From Pogostemon cablin (Eukaryota > Streptophyta > Magnoliopsida > Lamiales > Lamiaceae): a stretch of DNA of 64,000 nucleotides. The translations under genes were made by a program, and so were the position numbers. Within the stretch, counting starts at the first letter, position 1. Every line of letters begins with the position of its first letter. The stretch is from positions 4,653,820-4,717,819 of the forward strand of contig CM042998.1 in the NCBI GenBank assembly GCA_023678885.1. Reading direction: 5' to 3'. Positions 11,237-22,039 of this stretch are shown in pieces. The notes beneath the pieces were generated by a model. The model was not told the DNA's origin, did not search any database, and worked only from the letters and a program-made list of their open reading frames with translations.

Positions 11237-11860
11237 TAGGGATGACAATTTGGTCCGGCCCGGCCCGTTCTCGCCCGCCCTGCCATATTGGGCCGGGTCC
11301 GTCCCGCCCCGTGTACGGTCCAGGTCGGATCTAGTTCCTAGCCTCGCCCCGCCCCGTCCCGTCCCGTTACTAAAATATTAAATTTTTTTATTTAAAATAT
11401 TTATTATATTTATTATATAATATAATTTATTAATATATTAAATATTATACGTACATTTTTGTTTAACTTAAATAAAAAAATCATATATAGGAATTATATA
11501 TAACTATACAAAATATTTTATTACAATATTATATATATCATTAAATATATAATGTAATAAAATAATTTAAAAAATGAAAATAAAGTTTAATTATATAATT
11601 TAAAATTTAAATTTACTTTATTTTATTTTAATTTAAAATTTTCTATTTGAATGTATTATAATTTATTTAAAAATAATAATAAAATAATTTTAATAAAAAA
11701 GGGGCGGGCGGGGCGGACCCGCCCCGCATAGGGGAGGGGCACGAGTCCTCAATAGCCGACCCGTACCGGGGCAAGGGGCGGGGCGGGGCAGGGCGAAAGG
11801 AGTGTGGGGCGGGGCAGGACACCTAGGTACCCGACTCGCCCCGGCCCATTGCTATCCCTA
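11237..11860. mobile_element. hAT-type non-autonomous element, 8-bp target duplication ATTTTACT
   Basis: The termini are TAGGGATGACAAT and, inverted, TAGGGATAGCAAT. Identical 8-bp duplications ATTTTACT flank them at 11229-11236 and 11861-11868, the length typical of hAT transposition. GC-rich subterminal blocks (GGCCCGGCCCG at the left, GGGGCGGGGC at the right) surround a very AT-rich core of about 330 bp. No transposase is encoded. Confidence 0.88.
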
Positions 11861-11868
11861 ATTTTACT

Positions 11869-12205
11869 GTTACAAATCTGGCATTTTTCCAAGTATGATG
11901 CCTGGCCACCTTGGTTGAATTCTCTTCATCAAACTGTTCAACTCAGTGAGTCGAACAGCCTGCATAACTAATAAAAAACTTAAGCTCTAGCTCATAATTT
12001 AAATCGAAATGTTTATTTTATGAACATAAAAAGCAACTTAACATTAATATAATGTAGTCTTCCTTTAAATAACCTATTAAAACATATCTAATCAGATCAT
12101 CAATTCATGAGGTTTTGTTTTGGTGATGTGGGGTGTGTATATATTGAGAAATTAGGACATTTTTAGATTAAAAGGAGTAATATATAGGTGCATTTAGTGC
12201 TTTAT

Positions 12206-12299
<94 letters not shown>

Positions 12300-12668
12300 C
12301 CTATTTTATGGACGTGTGTGAATCTAGAAGTTAGGTTGTTAGTAACAAAAATGGTGAGATTTGAGTAAAATTCATCAATTGGTAAAATGCTTTTTTTTGG
12401 TTTTCCCAGTATGAAGTCTCGTGGTCTTAAATTGGTCCTAAATGTTGCATTTTTTTTTTCTAGATCATTTTTAATGAAAGAATTATATTTTTGTTCCATT
12501 TAGTGAGGAATTATTAAACAAAAAGAAAATTCATTTTTTTGAACTACTTATATTGGACATTTTCTACAATGAGTCCGATCAAAAATGCATTTTTCGATAT
12601 GGATATTATGGCTAATGAATCAAGAATCAGGAGTTCGATTATAATTATAATTGTATTCATTTCATTAG
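11869..12668. other. AT-rich DNA upstream of the SEP3-like exons
   Basis: It contains a (TA)n microsatellite at 12209-12297. MADS-box, I-region and first K-box exons were looked for here and upstream and not found. Confidence 0.6.
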
Positions 12669-13030
12669 GAACCTTCTTGGAGAGGATCTTGGTCATTTAA
12701 ACAGCAAGGAGCTCGAATCACTCGAGAAGCAACTTGATATGTCACTGAAGCAGATCAGATCAATACGAGTACGTAGTTTATACAATTTATTCATTAATTA
12801 CATATATATACTCTTTCCGTCCGATAAAAATTGACACAACCAATTTCTGTGGGAAGGAGGTGGTATATAGTATAGATAGCTGATTTGTTAGTAATTAGCG
12901 GACGTAGTTATATATTTCATACTTACATGCATGATTTTATTTTTGATCAATTTGTCCCAATATCACACTTAAACGGCCATGAGAAGAGACACAGCTGTGC
13001 ATTCATGTCTTTATTTTAATTAATCCTTCA

Positions 13031-13034
<4 letters not shown>

Positions 13035-13111
<77 letters not shown>
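13035..13111. repeat. (TA)n microsatellite in the intron after exon 4
   Basis: About 38 TA units inside the SEP3-like intron. Confidence 0.97.
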
Positions 13112-13115
<4 letters not shown>

Positions 13116-13597
13116 TTAATTTGAGATTACTTAATTTCGTATGATTTTTTTTTTAAATTTAGCTTGGTGAAAATTAAATATATATGCATCTTATCAATCT
13201 CTTTCGAGTGTGCATGTTGATCTGATCTGTTTTGAATACGAGTAGATTTTTTATATGGATGTTTTTAGCTATAATAGATAGAAATAGGCTATGATAGGAT
13301 TATGACATGAGGTCTCACTGGTCATAACTTGTGGGAACAATAATAAAAATATATTACTACTACTTGTTGTATAAAAATTAGTGGTACACTAAAAGAATTT
13401 AGTACCTAACCTCCCTCAATTAATAATTATTAATGACATGGAGTTTAATTTGAAATGAATGTTGTGTTATTGCAGACCCAAACCATGCTGGATACTCTCT
13501 CAGATCTTCAGACGTCAAAGGTTCTCGAGCCACTATTCTCTCTTTCTACATAGCATGCATGTTTTTAATTAAAGTTTCAACATTAATTGGATTCTTA

Positions 13598-13937
13598 GGG
13601 AAAATATTCATTTTGGTCCTCTAGATATGCAAAATCCATTTTTAGTCCTCAAGTTTAATAATTTCTTAAAAGTGATTCTCCGATATCCGCTTTTGGTCCA
13701 CTATTGGTCCTTTTTGGTCCACTTTTGGTCCTTTTTGTCCAATCCTAAAAGACCAAAAGTAGACAAAAAATGACCTTTTTGGTCCACTTTTGATCCTTTT
13801 TGTCCAATCCTAAAGGACCAAAAGTGGACAAAAAATGACCAAAAGCGGACATCGGAAGACCACTTTTGAGAAATTACCAAACTTGAGGACTAAAAATGGA
13901 TTTTGTATATCCTAGAGGACCAAAATTGAAATTATCC
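13598..13937. mobile_element. Mutator-like foldback miniature element, 11-bp target duplication
   Basis: The 340-bp palindromic insert has arms reading inward as TTTTGGTCCTCTAGATATGC at the left and, inverted, the like sequence at the right. TTGGATTCTTA (11 bp) flanks it at 13587-13597 and 13938-13948. Long inverted arms with a 9-11 bp duplication are typical of Mutator-like foldbacks. It lies in the SEP3-like intron between the 45-nt and 42-nt exons. Confidence 0.88.
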
Positions 13938-15549
13938 TTGGATTCTTATATGATTATAAATATATGCATATATGTTTAGGAGCATGCCCTGAATGAAGCT
14001 AACAAGAGATTGAAACATCGGGTATGCTTTGCATGCATATTAATTAAGAGTGTGTTTATAATATACGTGGAGTTTAAACGTCCATGCAAATTTGCTTTAT
14101 TCAAAAATAGTCCCAAAAAACTTAATTTTTTCGAAATAGTCCCATAACTTTTAAACTCTCACCAAAATGGTCCTTTTTACTTAAAAGTGTTCAATTTTTC
14201 TAATTTCATGGGATGAGACTGAATCAGAGCTTTTGCAAAGTTATCAGATGAAATTGGTAAGAAAATATTATTTTGGGATGAAATCAGAGCAAATCTGAAT
14301 GATTTGGAACGAAAATAAATGTTCTAACTAATTTGAGACCTTTTCGAATAAAGTAAAAAAATGTGGCACGGTTTATGTTTTAAACTCGTATACATGTGTG
14401 TGTTTTGTTTATGAAATTGGAATGATTAATATATAATTTGTGGGTGGATGAAATAAAATACCAGTTGATGGAAGGAGGTCAAGCAAGTTTGCAGTGGAAC
14501 CAAAATGGTGAAGATGAAGTGGGATATGCAAGACAAGCAGCTGCTCATCACCTCCTCCTCATCATCCATTTTATCATCCTCTTGATTCATGTGAACCCCC
14601 TTCAAATTGGGTACTCTCTCTCTCCCTCTCTTCTCTTTTATTTTATATCGGAGTAAGTTTCTTGTGCACCCACATGTACGAATCATGGGTCTGTAGGTAG
14701 ACCCGAGTTGACCTGTTTGATTTTGATTGAATTGATGTTAATAACAGCAAGGAATGCAATAACCTTAAGGATAATAGACGATCAAATCTCTTAACAGAAA
14801 AATACAGTGAGCATTAAGAGTCAAGGATAAACCAAAACAACTAGGCTAATATGTGTAATATGTACTTGGTGTGAGGGAAACTTGCCTTTTATACCCTAAC
14901 CAAGTGTGTGCATCATTATATTAACACCATATATAGACAGATGAGCCCTCTCTATAAACCACTTGAGGCACATCCTGCGATTTACCTCCCCCATCAATTC
15001 CCAGACAGAGGTGGTGGGGGGCCCTAATGGTAGGGTACACCATTTTTCATATAGACAGAAAGTAACAATGGTACTTTACTTTTTCATGTACAACCAATTA
15101 AACATGTATACATTAATTTTACTAAAAAAAATCTCCATTTACATTTTAATATTATATTTCCTGTTACACGCGTTAGATAAGTGATATGAAGGAGAAAAAA
15201 TTTCAATATTTCTCTTTGAAGTTAAAAATCTTCTTTCAGTGTGTAGATTTTATCTCTCTTATGAGTCTAGTTTAAAACAGGATATGTAAAACAAAAATGT
15301 AACCGGAAATCCTAGCGCATTTTTACATGCAAATATGAGGAAAAGAAAAAAGCAACCTTCTTCCTGTCTATTTTCTTTTTTTAATTGTAGAGATAATATT
15401 AATAATAATAATGTATTGAGTAACAAAGTGTGTGTGATTCATGTGAATATCTATCCCATGTTACAATTAAATCTTTTTAAATTATCTATATATATTCGTT
15501 TGAAAATTGATTCAGGTACCAAGTTGATCATCCAAAGAACCTAGTGTGA

Positions 15550-16064
15550 ATAACTATATCTGAGGGTGGCTGCAATGATATTAATTTCTCTCTCATAAAG
15601 CTCTGGGAGTTTTAATCTTCTGTTGTGTGCTATTTCATAAAGCCAAACTTGTTGATTTTAATATTATGGACTTCTTCTTTTTTTTTTTAATATTAATTAA
15701 GAAAATATTGGTGGTGTTGTCATTCCATTCTGTTGGAACAACTGCTGTTAAGTTACTAGTTCAGTTTTTGCAAGCTATTAATTAATTTTTCTCCCTTTGT
15801 TGCTCTCCCTGAATAAAAAATTGGACCTATGACCTAAATAAAGAGTTTCATTTTTATAAAGATCTCATAAATTCCATTGATCCTAAAAATTGCATATCTT
15901 ATTGGTTTCAAACCTCTTTGTATGAGATAAAAATTAAAGTAGACTTAATTTGAAACTAAAAAAAAGACATTTTTGGAGTGAAAAATTAGGGGTTTACACG
16001 AGTGATAATCTTAAAAAGTACTTGTGTAATTTTTGGAGCAAATGAAGGTAGTATAAAAATAATA
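15550..16064. other. 3' flank of the SEP3-like locus, no further gene
   Basis: The first part may be 3' UTR. It includes the out-of-frame relic of the SEP terminal motif (15540-15578). The remainder is AT-rich without recognisable content. Confidence 0.55.
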
Positions 16065-16307
16065 GGGAAAAATTCACTTTTGGTCTAATACAAGAAATCT
16101 AATTTCATTTTTGGTCCCTAACCTTTTTTTAGTCCCAAAAGTTGCAATTTTGGTCCTATCCGTTAAATTTTGGATGAAACCATTAAATTAAAAAAAAAAC
16201 ATATATAAAATTTATATTTATTTTTTAAATTAATAACTATACTAATAAAAAAAATACTAAGAACAGTTAACACAATCTTCTGCAGACATTCCCAAAAACA
16301 ATCAAAA

Positions 16308-16383
16308 TAAATTTTCATTTCTAAACTTTTGATTCCCACAAACAACAATTTTCATTCTCAAACTTTTGATTCCCACAAACAAC
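16308..16383. repeat. 37-bp direct repeat beside the inner foldback
   Basis: AAACTTTTGATTCCCACAAA occurs twice, 37 bp apart, ending at 16346 and 16383. The second copy abuts the inner foldback at 16384. Confidence 0.8.
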
Positions 16384-16689
16384 GGGGTTATTATCATTTT
16401 TAGTCCTTTAGGAATAGCATAATCCATTTTTTGTCCTTTCTTTATTGATTTTCTCAAATTTAGTCCTTTTTGGTCCATTTTTAGTCCTTTCTACTATTTT
16501 CAATCTAATTTCTACTATTACCAGATTTTTTCTATTATATGCCCAATTTTATACAATACTTCATTTTAAATCTGATTTTCACCCATTTCTTCAAAATAGA
16601 CATAGTCCATTACAACCATATCTGGCCCAACATGCTTCCGTTTATTAATTTAACAATATTAACTCAACATTAACCAACCAAGATCGTAA

Positions 16690-17090
16690 TAGTACCTTTT
16701 TTAACGTAAATCCTTCGGGTATCCGGAGGGTTTTACAACTGCTCCTCACAGCTAACCACGCGCCCCGTAGTGTGATGGATCAACTTCGTTCCTTCAAAGG
16801 ACCTCAGCACAATCCTGGTTCATTTCCTACGCCGGATGTACAAGGTACTGCTACTATTTTTGGTTGGAAAATATGGAAGATAAGGTTGCAGAAAGAATTG
16901 GAAGGTTACATGCTTCGGACAGTAGCCCAAGATTATTTATTTATTGAATGGAGAAATTTATTACACACTCATCCTCACAGAACGAGAGAAGAAACTCTTT
17001 TAGCTACCTATGGTAGCTGGAACTAGAACACTCATACAAGAAAGAAAGATTATTACAATATTAAAAGAAGAGAAAACAGAGGGTAATCCT
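16690..17090 (-). other. pararetroviral leader region
   Basis: This is downstream (- strand) of the viral TATA box and would be the transcribed leader ahead of the primer-binding site in the circular genome. It includes short runs able to pair, such as CCCTCCGG with CCGAAGG around 16715-16735. The 84-codon open frame on the + strand here has no recognisable content and is probably chance. Confidence 0.45.
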
Positions 17091-17116
17091 CGATGCCTCC
17101 CACTTTCTCAAGACCC

Positions 17117-17126
17117 TTATTTATAG
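17117..17126 (-). promoter_or_regulatory. TATA box of the pararetroviral promoter
   Basis: On the - strand the sequence reads CTATAAATAA followed by GGGTCTTGAG. It lies about 80 bp downstream of a paired TGACG element and upstream of the leader, the usual caulimovirid 35S-type layout. Confidence 0.72.
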
Positions 17127-17173
17127 AGGCCCTCAGACTTGAAATTAAGATTTAAAAGCCTCTTAATATTTTG

Positions 17174-17219
17174 TGACGTCACTGCTTATGTTATCATTCT
17201 TACGTCAGCGCTTACGTCA
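17174..17219 (-). promoter_or_regulatory. as-1-like element (paired TGACG motifs, bZIP/TGA-factor site)
   Basis: On the - strand, two TGACGTAAG motifs have their TGACG starts exactly 12 bp apart (complements at 17215-17219 and 17203-17207). A third, palindromic TGACGTCA lies at 17174-17181. In the cauliflower mosaic virus 35S promoter, tandem TGACG motifs with the same 12-bp spacing form the as-1 element bound by TGA-type bZIP factors. Confidence 0.8.
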
Positions 17220-17616
17220 TCTGCATTGGATACCAGTTCTAGTGGCTGTCTGGTCTTTTTTCTTTATTGGATGCCTTCTTGTGGGCCATCTTTCTTGTCG
17301 ATTACATGTCCCTTACCCTTTCAGAAAAGTCATCTGGCTCTTACTTTTTTTAAGAGTCATTTGTCTTCTTTGGTTCCTGATGCTTCTCCTGACTCTTGTA
17401 TAATCTGAAGAGATTTTACCCTCTTCTTTCCACGTGCCTCTTTTGTTGGGGTGGTTCAGCAATTCTGATCATCCCTATGCCCAACCTTATTCACTTTCCA
17501 AACTCTGGTTCTGTTTGGGTGGAACAACTTGTGCATATTTTGTTTGACCATTGCCCAAAATGGGTCATGTTACAATATATTCGATGAGTCTGTTTACTCA
17601 CTGGAATCTTGTTTTT

Positions 17617-18666
17617 CTAAAGAAGGTCTTGTTTTTCTTGAAAGGTCTTCTCAGCAAATACTGTCTTCTTTCCCGTTAAAGTATTTAACAGAAAAGACAC
17701 ATTCAAAGACTTATGTTCGAATTTAAATGGGAACTTCACCTCAAGAATTTCTTGAATGCAGGCATACAAACTCACTCTGCGTGTAGAGATTTGTTCTTCA
17801 GAAAATATAGAAACCAAGACTGGTTCATTCCCAGAAGACTCTTTGATCCTATTTGATGTTGAGACATCGGGACTTCTTAGCTTGATGAAATGGAAGGCCT
17901 CGTGGTTGCCTTTTTTTATTGGTTCTGGAGCCGCACTAGTGAAGTAAAGCTCCAATACATCGCCTATGGATAGAGTTGCGTTGTTTGTTCATGCCTTAAA
18001 AACTATTTTTCCTAGCCACTCCGGCAGTTTCGAAAGCTCTGGGAAGCTTGGTGCAACATTATATATTGAAGCTAGCGGTCCAAAATCATACCATTATTTT
18101 ACATCATTTGGATTTGATCCTTCTCGCATCCAAACTCGTGGATATTTCCCAGATATATCCACCCAGCATTTCTCTGGTCGGATCCCTTGTCTGGTATTTA
18201 ATTTCTCCCAGCTGGCCTGGTATTCCTGCCAATAAGAAAAATCAGCTAAGTTAATACCAACCTTAGCAGTGGCCGTCATAGGCCTAAGGTTGATCTCTCC
18301 CTTTTTGATCCCAGAGGTGCTGGGTTGACTCGTCGACTCTAGATGTGACTCCAGAGCCTCGATTTTTTCTTGGAACGGTTCTTCTTTTGGAAGTTTCAAT
18401 CTAGGACTTGTGCTAAGGATACTTGAATCCCTTGCACCGGGTTCAGAGCCCCATTCTCGATTACTCTCCTTTTGTCGATTGTTATTGCTATCAACAGCCC
18501 GGAGGAGTGGCTGTCGTAATGACTCGAATAGACTCGCATTGTTACGAATGCAATCTCGTATGTGATTGAACACTTTGGTCCGATCACTCTCTTGTATTCT
18601 TCCAGCACGCTTTGCATTGAGTGCCAGATTCTCGAATTCCCTTTGGAGCAACTCCAGGTTGTCCAT
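17617..18666 (-). pseudogene. pararetroviral C-terminal open frame (possibly transactivator/inclusion-body protein), two in-frame stops
   Basis: The frame starts with ATG at 18666 (MDNLELLQREFE) and stays in one register to a stop at 17617. It is interrupted only by TAA at 18094-18096 and TGA at 17989-17991, about 350 codons in all. The N-terminal third is rich in charged residues and likely helical. The middle is low-complexity. The C-terminal third contains the folded-looking GPLASIYNVAPSFPEL and GDVLELYFTSAAPEPI. Its place after RNase H and before the promoter matches the translational transactivator/inclusion-body frame of caulimovirids. I assign it by position; the motif match is uncertain. 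Confidence 0.6.
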
Positions 18667-18774
18667 CAGGGAACAGTCAGGATGGAGTCTATTTCAGCTC
18701 CCTCCATCTCTCGTCAGGAAATCTGCCAAAACATTATCAACAGATTTAATAATGACAATATTAAAATAATAATA

Positions 18775-19110
18775 TTAACATTCTGCTTGCCATCTTAAAA
18801 GTCTAGCCTTTTCTGGTTTAGATTCAATTTTATTTTTCAAAAAGGCTTTGACGCTTGTGTTATCAATTTTAAGGATAAATTTCTTCACGAGAATAAATAG
18901 CGGCCATTTTTTAAACGTCTTTTGAACCTTAAAGAACTCCTTTTCATTGATGTGCCATCTCTTTGCATCATTCTCCACAAAGAGCCCGCTACAGTATCTG
19001 CATGATACTTCTCCTTCTGGTATGGACTTCGTAAGGACTGCCGGCCACCAATTGTCACTGGCATCTGTATATAATACCAGGCCATCCTCGTCATATTGAA
19101 TGACTAACTT
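18775..19110 (-). pseudogene. pararetroviral RNase H domain
   Basis: It follows the reverse transcriptase in the same frame after a stop at 19111-19113. The frame shows YTDAS, the first catalytic aspartate block, then SGLFVENDAKRWHINEKEF (the conserved glutamate helix) and IDNTSVKAFL (the next aspartate). It ends with a stop at 18775. RNase H removes the RNA strand during reverse transcription. Confidence 0.8.
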
Positions 19111-19830
19111 TCATAGCTTTTTACAGACCTCCTTTAGTTGTTTAACCATCTCACGGTGTGATTCCTCCCATTTGAATTCCGCATATTTTTTTAATAGAGG
19201 ACTGAACACCTTCATGTATTGTGCTAGATTGTTGATGAACATTCCAGCCAAGTTGACAACTCCTAGGAAGCTCTGGAGTTGCTTCTTGCCCTTGAGATCT
19301 TCAGTAAATCCTTGAACCTTTTCTACAATGTATGGTTGTAGAATAATTCCGGACTCATCAATCTCTACTCCAAGAAACTCGATTTGTCTTGTTGCAATTA
19401 CTACCTTCTTTTCAGAAAGCACTAATCCTTCCTTGTGACATACTTCTGAAAATACTTTCAGATGCGCTAAATGCTCCTTCATGTTCTTTGAGGCTATGAG
19501 GATATCATCCACATAGACAAACATGAATGAGAAGTAATCTTTGAAAAGATTATCCATCTTTTTCTGATATATCTGGGGTGCGTTCGCCAAGCCCATAGGC
19601 ATGACAATCCAGATATAATGGCCTTGTGGTGTGGAGAAGGCTGTGAACTTCTGCTTCCTTCTTCCATCATAATCTGGTAGAACCCAGATTTGCAATCGAA
19701 CTTTGAGAATACCTTGGCATTCTTAGTGTTCCCTACTTGGTATGTAGTATCCATCGAACTCCAAGATGTTGTTGATCCATTTGTAGTTGATCACAAGCCT
19801 CGGCTTTCTCTACTTGATTTCTTCATGATT
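19111..19830 (-). pseudogene. pararetroviral reverse transcriptase domain, YVDD box intact
   Basis: The main frame 19695-19111 contains GLANAPQIYQKKMD, the catalytic box FVYVDDILIAS (YVDD at 19504-19515) and FLGVEIDESGI with LGVVNLAG. The upstream part, with FSKFDCKSGF and the preceding INYK-type block, is in other frames at 19700-19830, so at least one frameshift breaks the domain. These motifs are typical of caulimovirid reverse transcriptase, which copies the pregenomic RNA. Both catalytic aspartates of YVDD are kept here, unlike in the three LTR retrotransposons of the window. Confidence 0.88.
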
Positions 19831-20173
19831 CGAACTAGAAATCCGGGACTGCTATATGGAGATACTCCTAGTGAAATCAAATTAAGGTCCAGATATTCTT
19901 TAAGTATTAGTTGCATATCTTTTCGAACCTTCTGGTTCATAAGGATAGGACTGTATCTCACGAACTCATGCTCCTATCCTTCTTTTACTTTGAGTAAAGC
20001 TTTGAGCTCGTTTTTATCCCACCAAGATAGAGGATCCTCATTGAAGTTTCTCTGTATCTTCTTCTTGACGTCCTCCAAAGATGTTTGTTCTTCGATTGTG
20101 ACGTCTCTCTGTAGGCTTTCTCTCAAGCTTGCTTTGAGAAGGTAGATTGTATTTTCCTTTAGGTTCCCTATCT

Positions 20174-20930
20174 TCATCCTCCTCTGGTCTCGGTTCGCAT
20201 TTGAAGGACTGCTTCGCCATATCTTCTTCGATCATTCATCTTCGGATGGCTAAGTTTTCCTTCATTATCACCACACTTGCTGCGAAATTTGATGGACATT
20301 TTTCTTTGAAATGCATTGCGCAGTCTTAGTGCGATGATCTTATGTTCACAAAAGGTTGTGAAAATAAGCATCCTTGTTGCATTTTCTTGGGTGTAACGCT
20401 TGAATGTCTGTAGGAAATTATTTCCTAATAGAATATCAGCTCCGGTGTCATGAAAATATATCGGTGAAGTTTTCACCTTGTACCATGGGGTACGTTCCGC
20501 TCCTCCGATCATGATTTTCGCTTGCTTGATTCCTTTGTAAAGGATTAACATCCTCTGAGAGAAATCTTTTCCTAGTACTGTTGGCAATTCTTCGCTTGAG
20601 TCTTCAGGAAAGACTCATTCTTTTGCTGTGCAGATTTCGGCTCCTGAATCAATGTATGCCGCAAAATATTCTGCACGATGCTCCTTATATATCATCTCGA
20701 CGGTGATATATATCGAGAATGGACTTGTCGTCATTGGTAGATCAGAGCTTGAGCCTCTACTAGTAAACCTTGTATCTTTCCATTTGATAGTGAATTCCAT
20801 TCCATCTTGTAATTTTTCTCAAGATTTGTTATCCTCGAGAAATTCAAGTCCCAGAATCATTTGCTCTGGGAATCTTCTTGCTAATCCTTCAATCACCAGC
20901 TCAAGTTCTCTGAATTTGAGATGTTCTTGA
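20174..20930 (-). pseudogene. pararetroviral aspartic protease region
   Basis: One frame (20800-20615) shows FAAYIDSGAEICTA, the DSGA active-site motif of pararetroviral retropepsins. The next (20587-20174) shows HDTGADILLGNNFLQTF, the usual second half leading into the pol polyprotein. A stop and frame change near 20610 separate the two. The protease normally matures the viral polyprotein. Confidence 0.75.
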
Positions 20931-21176
20931 TATCTCCCAATTGTTGACTATTGAAGATAATATAAGAAATCACAAGGAATAGAGTTTTCCCTTTTAGTAA
21001 TGTCGAATATTACTTCCTCTCCGTCCTTCTGGGCATTTAAGTTCACCTTTAGTTGTAAACTTTTTTGGTTCCTGGACTATCTCTACGATCGACTTCTTTT
21101 CCCATTTTTCACTGATCATTTTATCATTTTGGAAAGAAATCATTCTCTGGTCGAATCTTAGGTTATCTTGTCTGCT

Positions 21177-22036
21177 TCAGATTGGTTTGTCTCTGATCTG
21201 CAAATCCATATCGTGGATTGGTGGTAGCTCCATTATTTCTGGTCTCGTTGCACATGCAACCCTCTCGAACACTTCTGGTATCTCAATATACTCTTTCATT
21301 TGGAATAGATCCAAATTATGGGTGTTGGACATAGCATACGAGATACTGTAGGTGATAGAGTAAGGCCTATTCACTTCTTTCATCAAATCTTTGTTCTGAA
21401 ATTTTGATGAAGGGTGAGTGCCCTACTGAAGTCTTTATCTGCCAGATTGCAGGGAATCCTTGGGTATATGTAGGATGCCACCTTGCCTGCATATAGATTC
21501 CCTGAGATTCCTTCCAAGCAAGCCTCTCTTGTATTTTTGATCCTCTTATCAAATATTGCAATATCGATTGGGGTATCGATACCTTCTTTGAAAGTTGCTT
21601 TGATAAGGACCCGAATTGCTCCGATATGGATCCAAGACATAGTCTTAGCCATTCTTTCCTTGATTTTATTGAGCTTCCTCTTGATTTCATCAATAGGGAC
21701 TAGTTGCATTTCCATCACATTACTTGTGAGTTCCATTGGGATGACAATCTCCCCTCCGGTCACCTTATATATGATGTTATGCTTTCTCTTTTTGAAGCCG
21801 AGGAACCGCTATAATCGTCCCACTGTGAATCCGTCGTATAGATCGAGCCTTGGATCCTCTTTCATGATTCTTATAAGGGTCTTATAAGAAATGGATGTCT
21901 GGGAAAAGAATCCAGACATGTCCTTTTTCATTTCTTGTCTGAAGTTTTCTTCTTCGCATCGACTCATCTTCAGAAGATTCATCTTGACTGAAGAACTCTT
22001 CTTCATAGACACTCTCGTCTGAGGGTATATTTTCAA
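21177..22036 (-). pseudogene. pararetroviral movement protein (30K superfamily)
   Basis: The frame at 21763-21383 contains MSWIHIGAIRVLIKATFKEG then TPIDIAIFDKRI and LEGISGNLYAGKVASYIYP. It continues after a frame change near 21386 with RPYSITYSISYAMSNTHN. These are characteristic blocks of the caulimovirid movement protein, which helps the virus pass through plasmodesmata. The upstream part (22036-21809) is acidic and linked by another frame change. No full frame survives. Confidence 0.82.
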
Positions 22037-22039
22037 ATT

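Larger units (their letters stand above)
12669..15549 (+). pseudogene. SEPALLATA3-like MADS-box gene, exons 4-8 only, C-terminus decayed
   Basis: Intact SEP proteins are floral-organ-identity transcription factors (MADS, I, K and C regions). Five exons are visible: 12669-12768 (100 nt), 13476-13520 (45 nt), 13980-14021 (42 nt), 14465-14610 (146 nt) and 15516-15549, all with GT/AG borders and SEP-like phases. The K-domain part reads NLLGEDLGHLNSKELESLEK then LKQIRSIR, followed by TQTMLDTLSDLQTSK, EHALNEANKRLKHR and LMEGGQASLQWNQNGEDEVG. That closely follows SEP3/FBP2-type proteins. The 45-nt exon is one codon longer than the usual 42. In exon 7 the HPFYHPLDSCEP stretch of the family is in another frame, while LQIG and GYQ are back in frame. 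In exon 8 the frame stops at 15547, whereas PSVNNY and GWL of the terminal motif survive in a shifted frame. Exons 1-3 are absent. A diverged expressed allele cannot be excluded. Confidence 0.82.

Noticed and set aside
12194..12499. 101-codon - strand open frame
   Set aside because: A third of it is (IY)n from a TA microsatellite; no coding character in the rest.
16772..17026. 84-codon + strand open frame
   Set aside because: It lies antisense in the pararetroviral leader; no recognisable motif.
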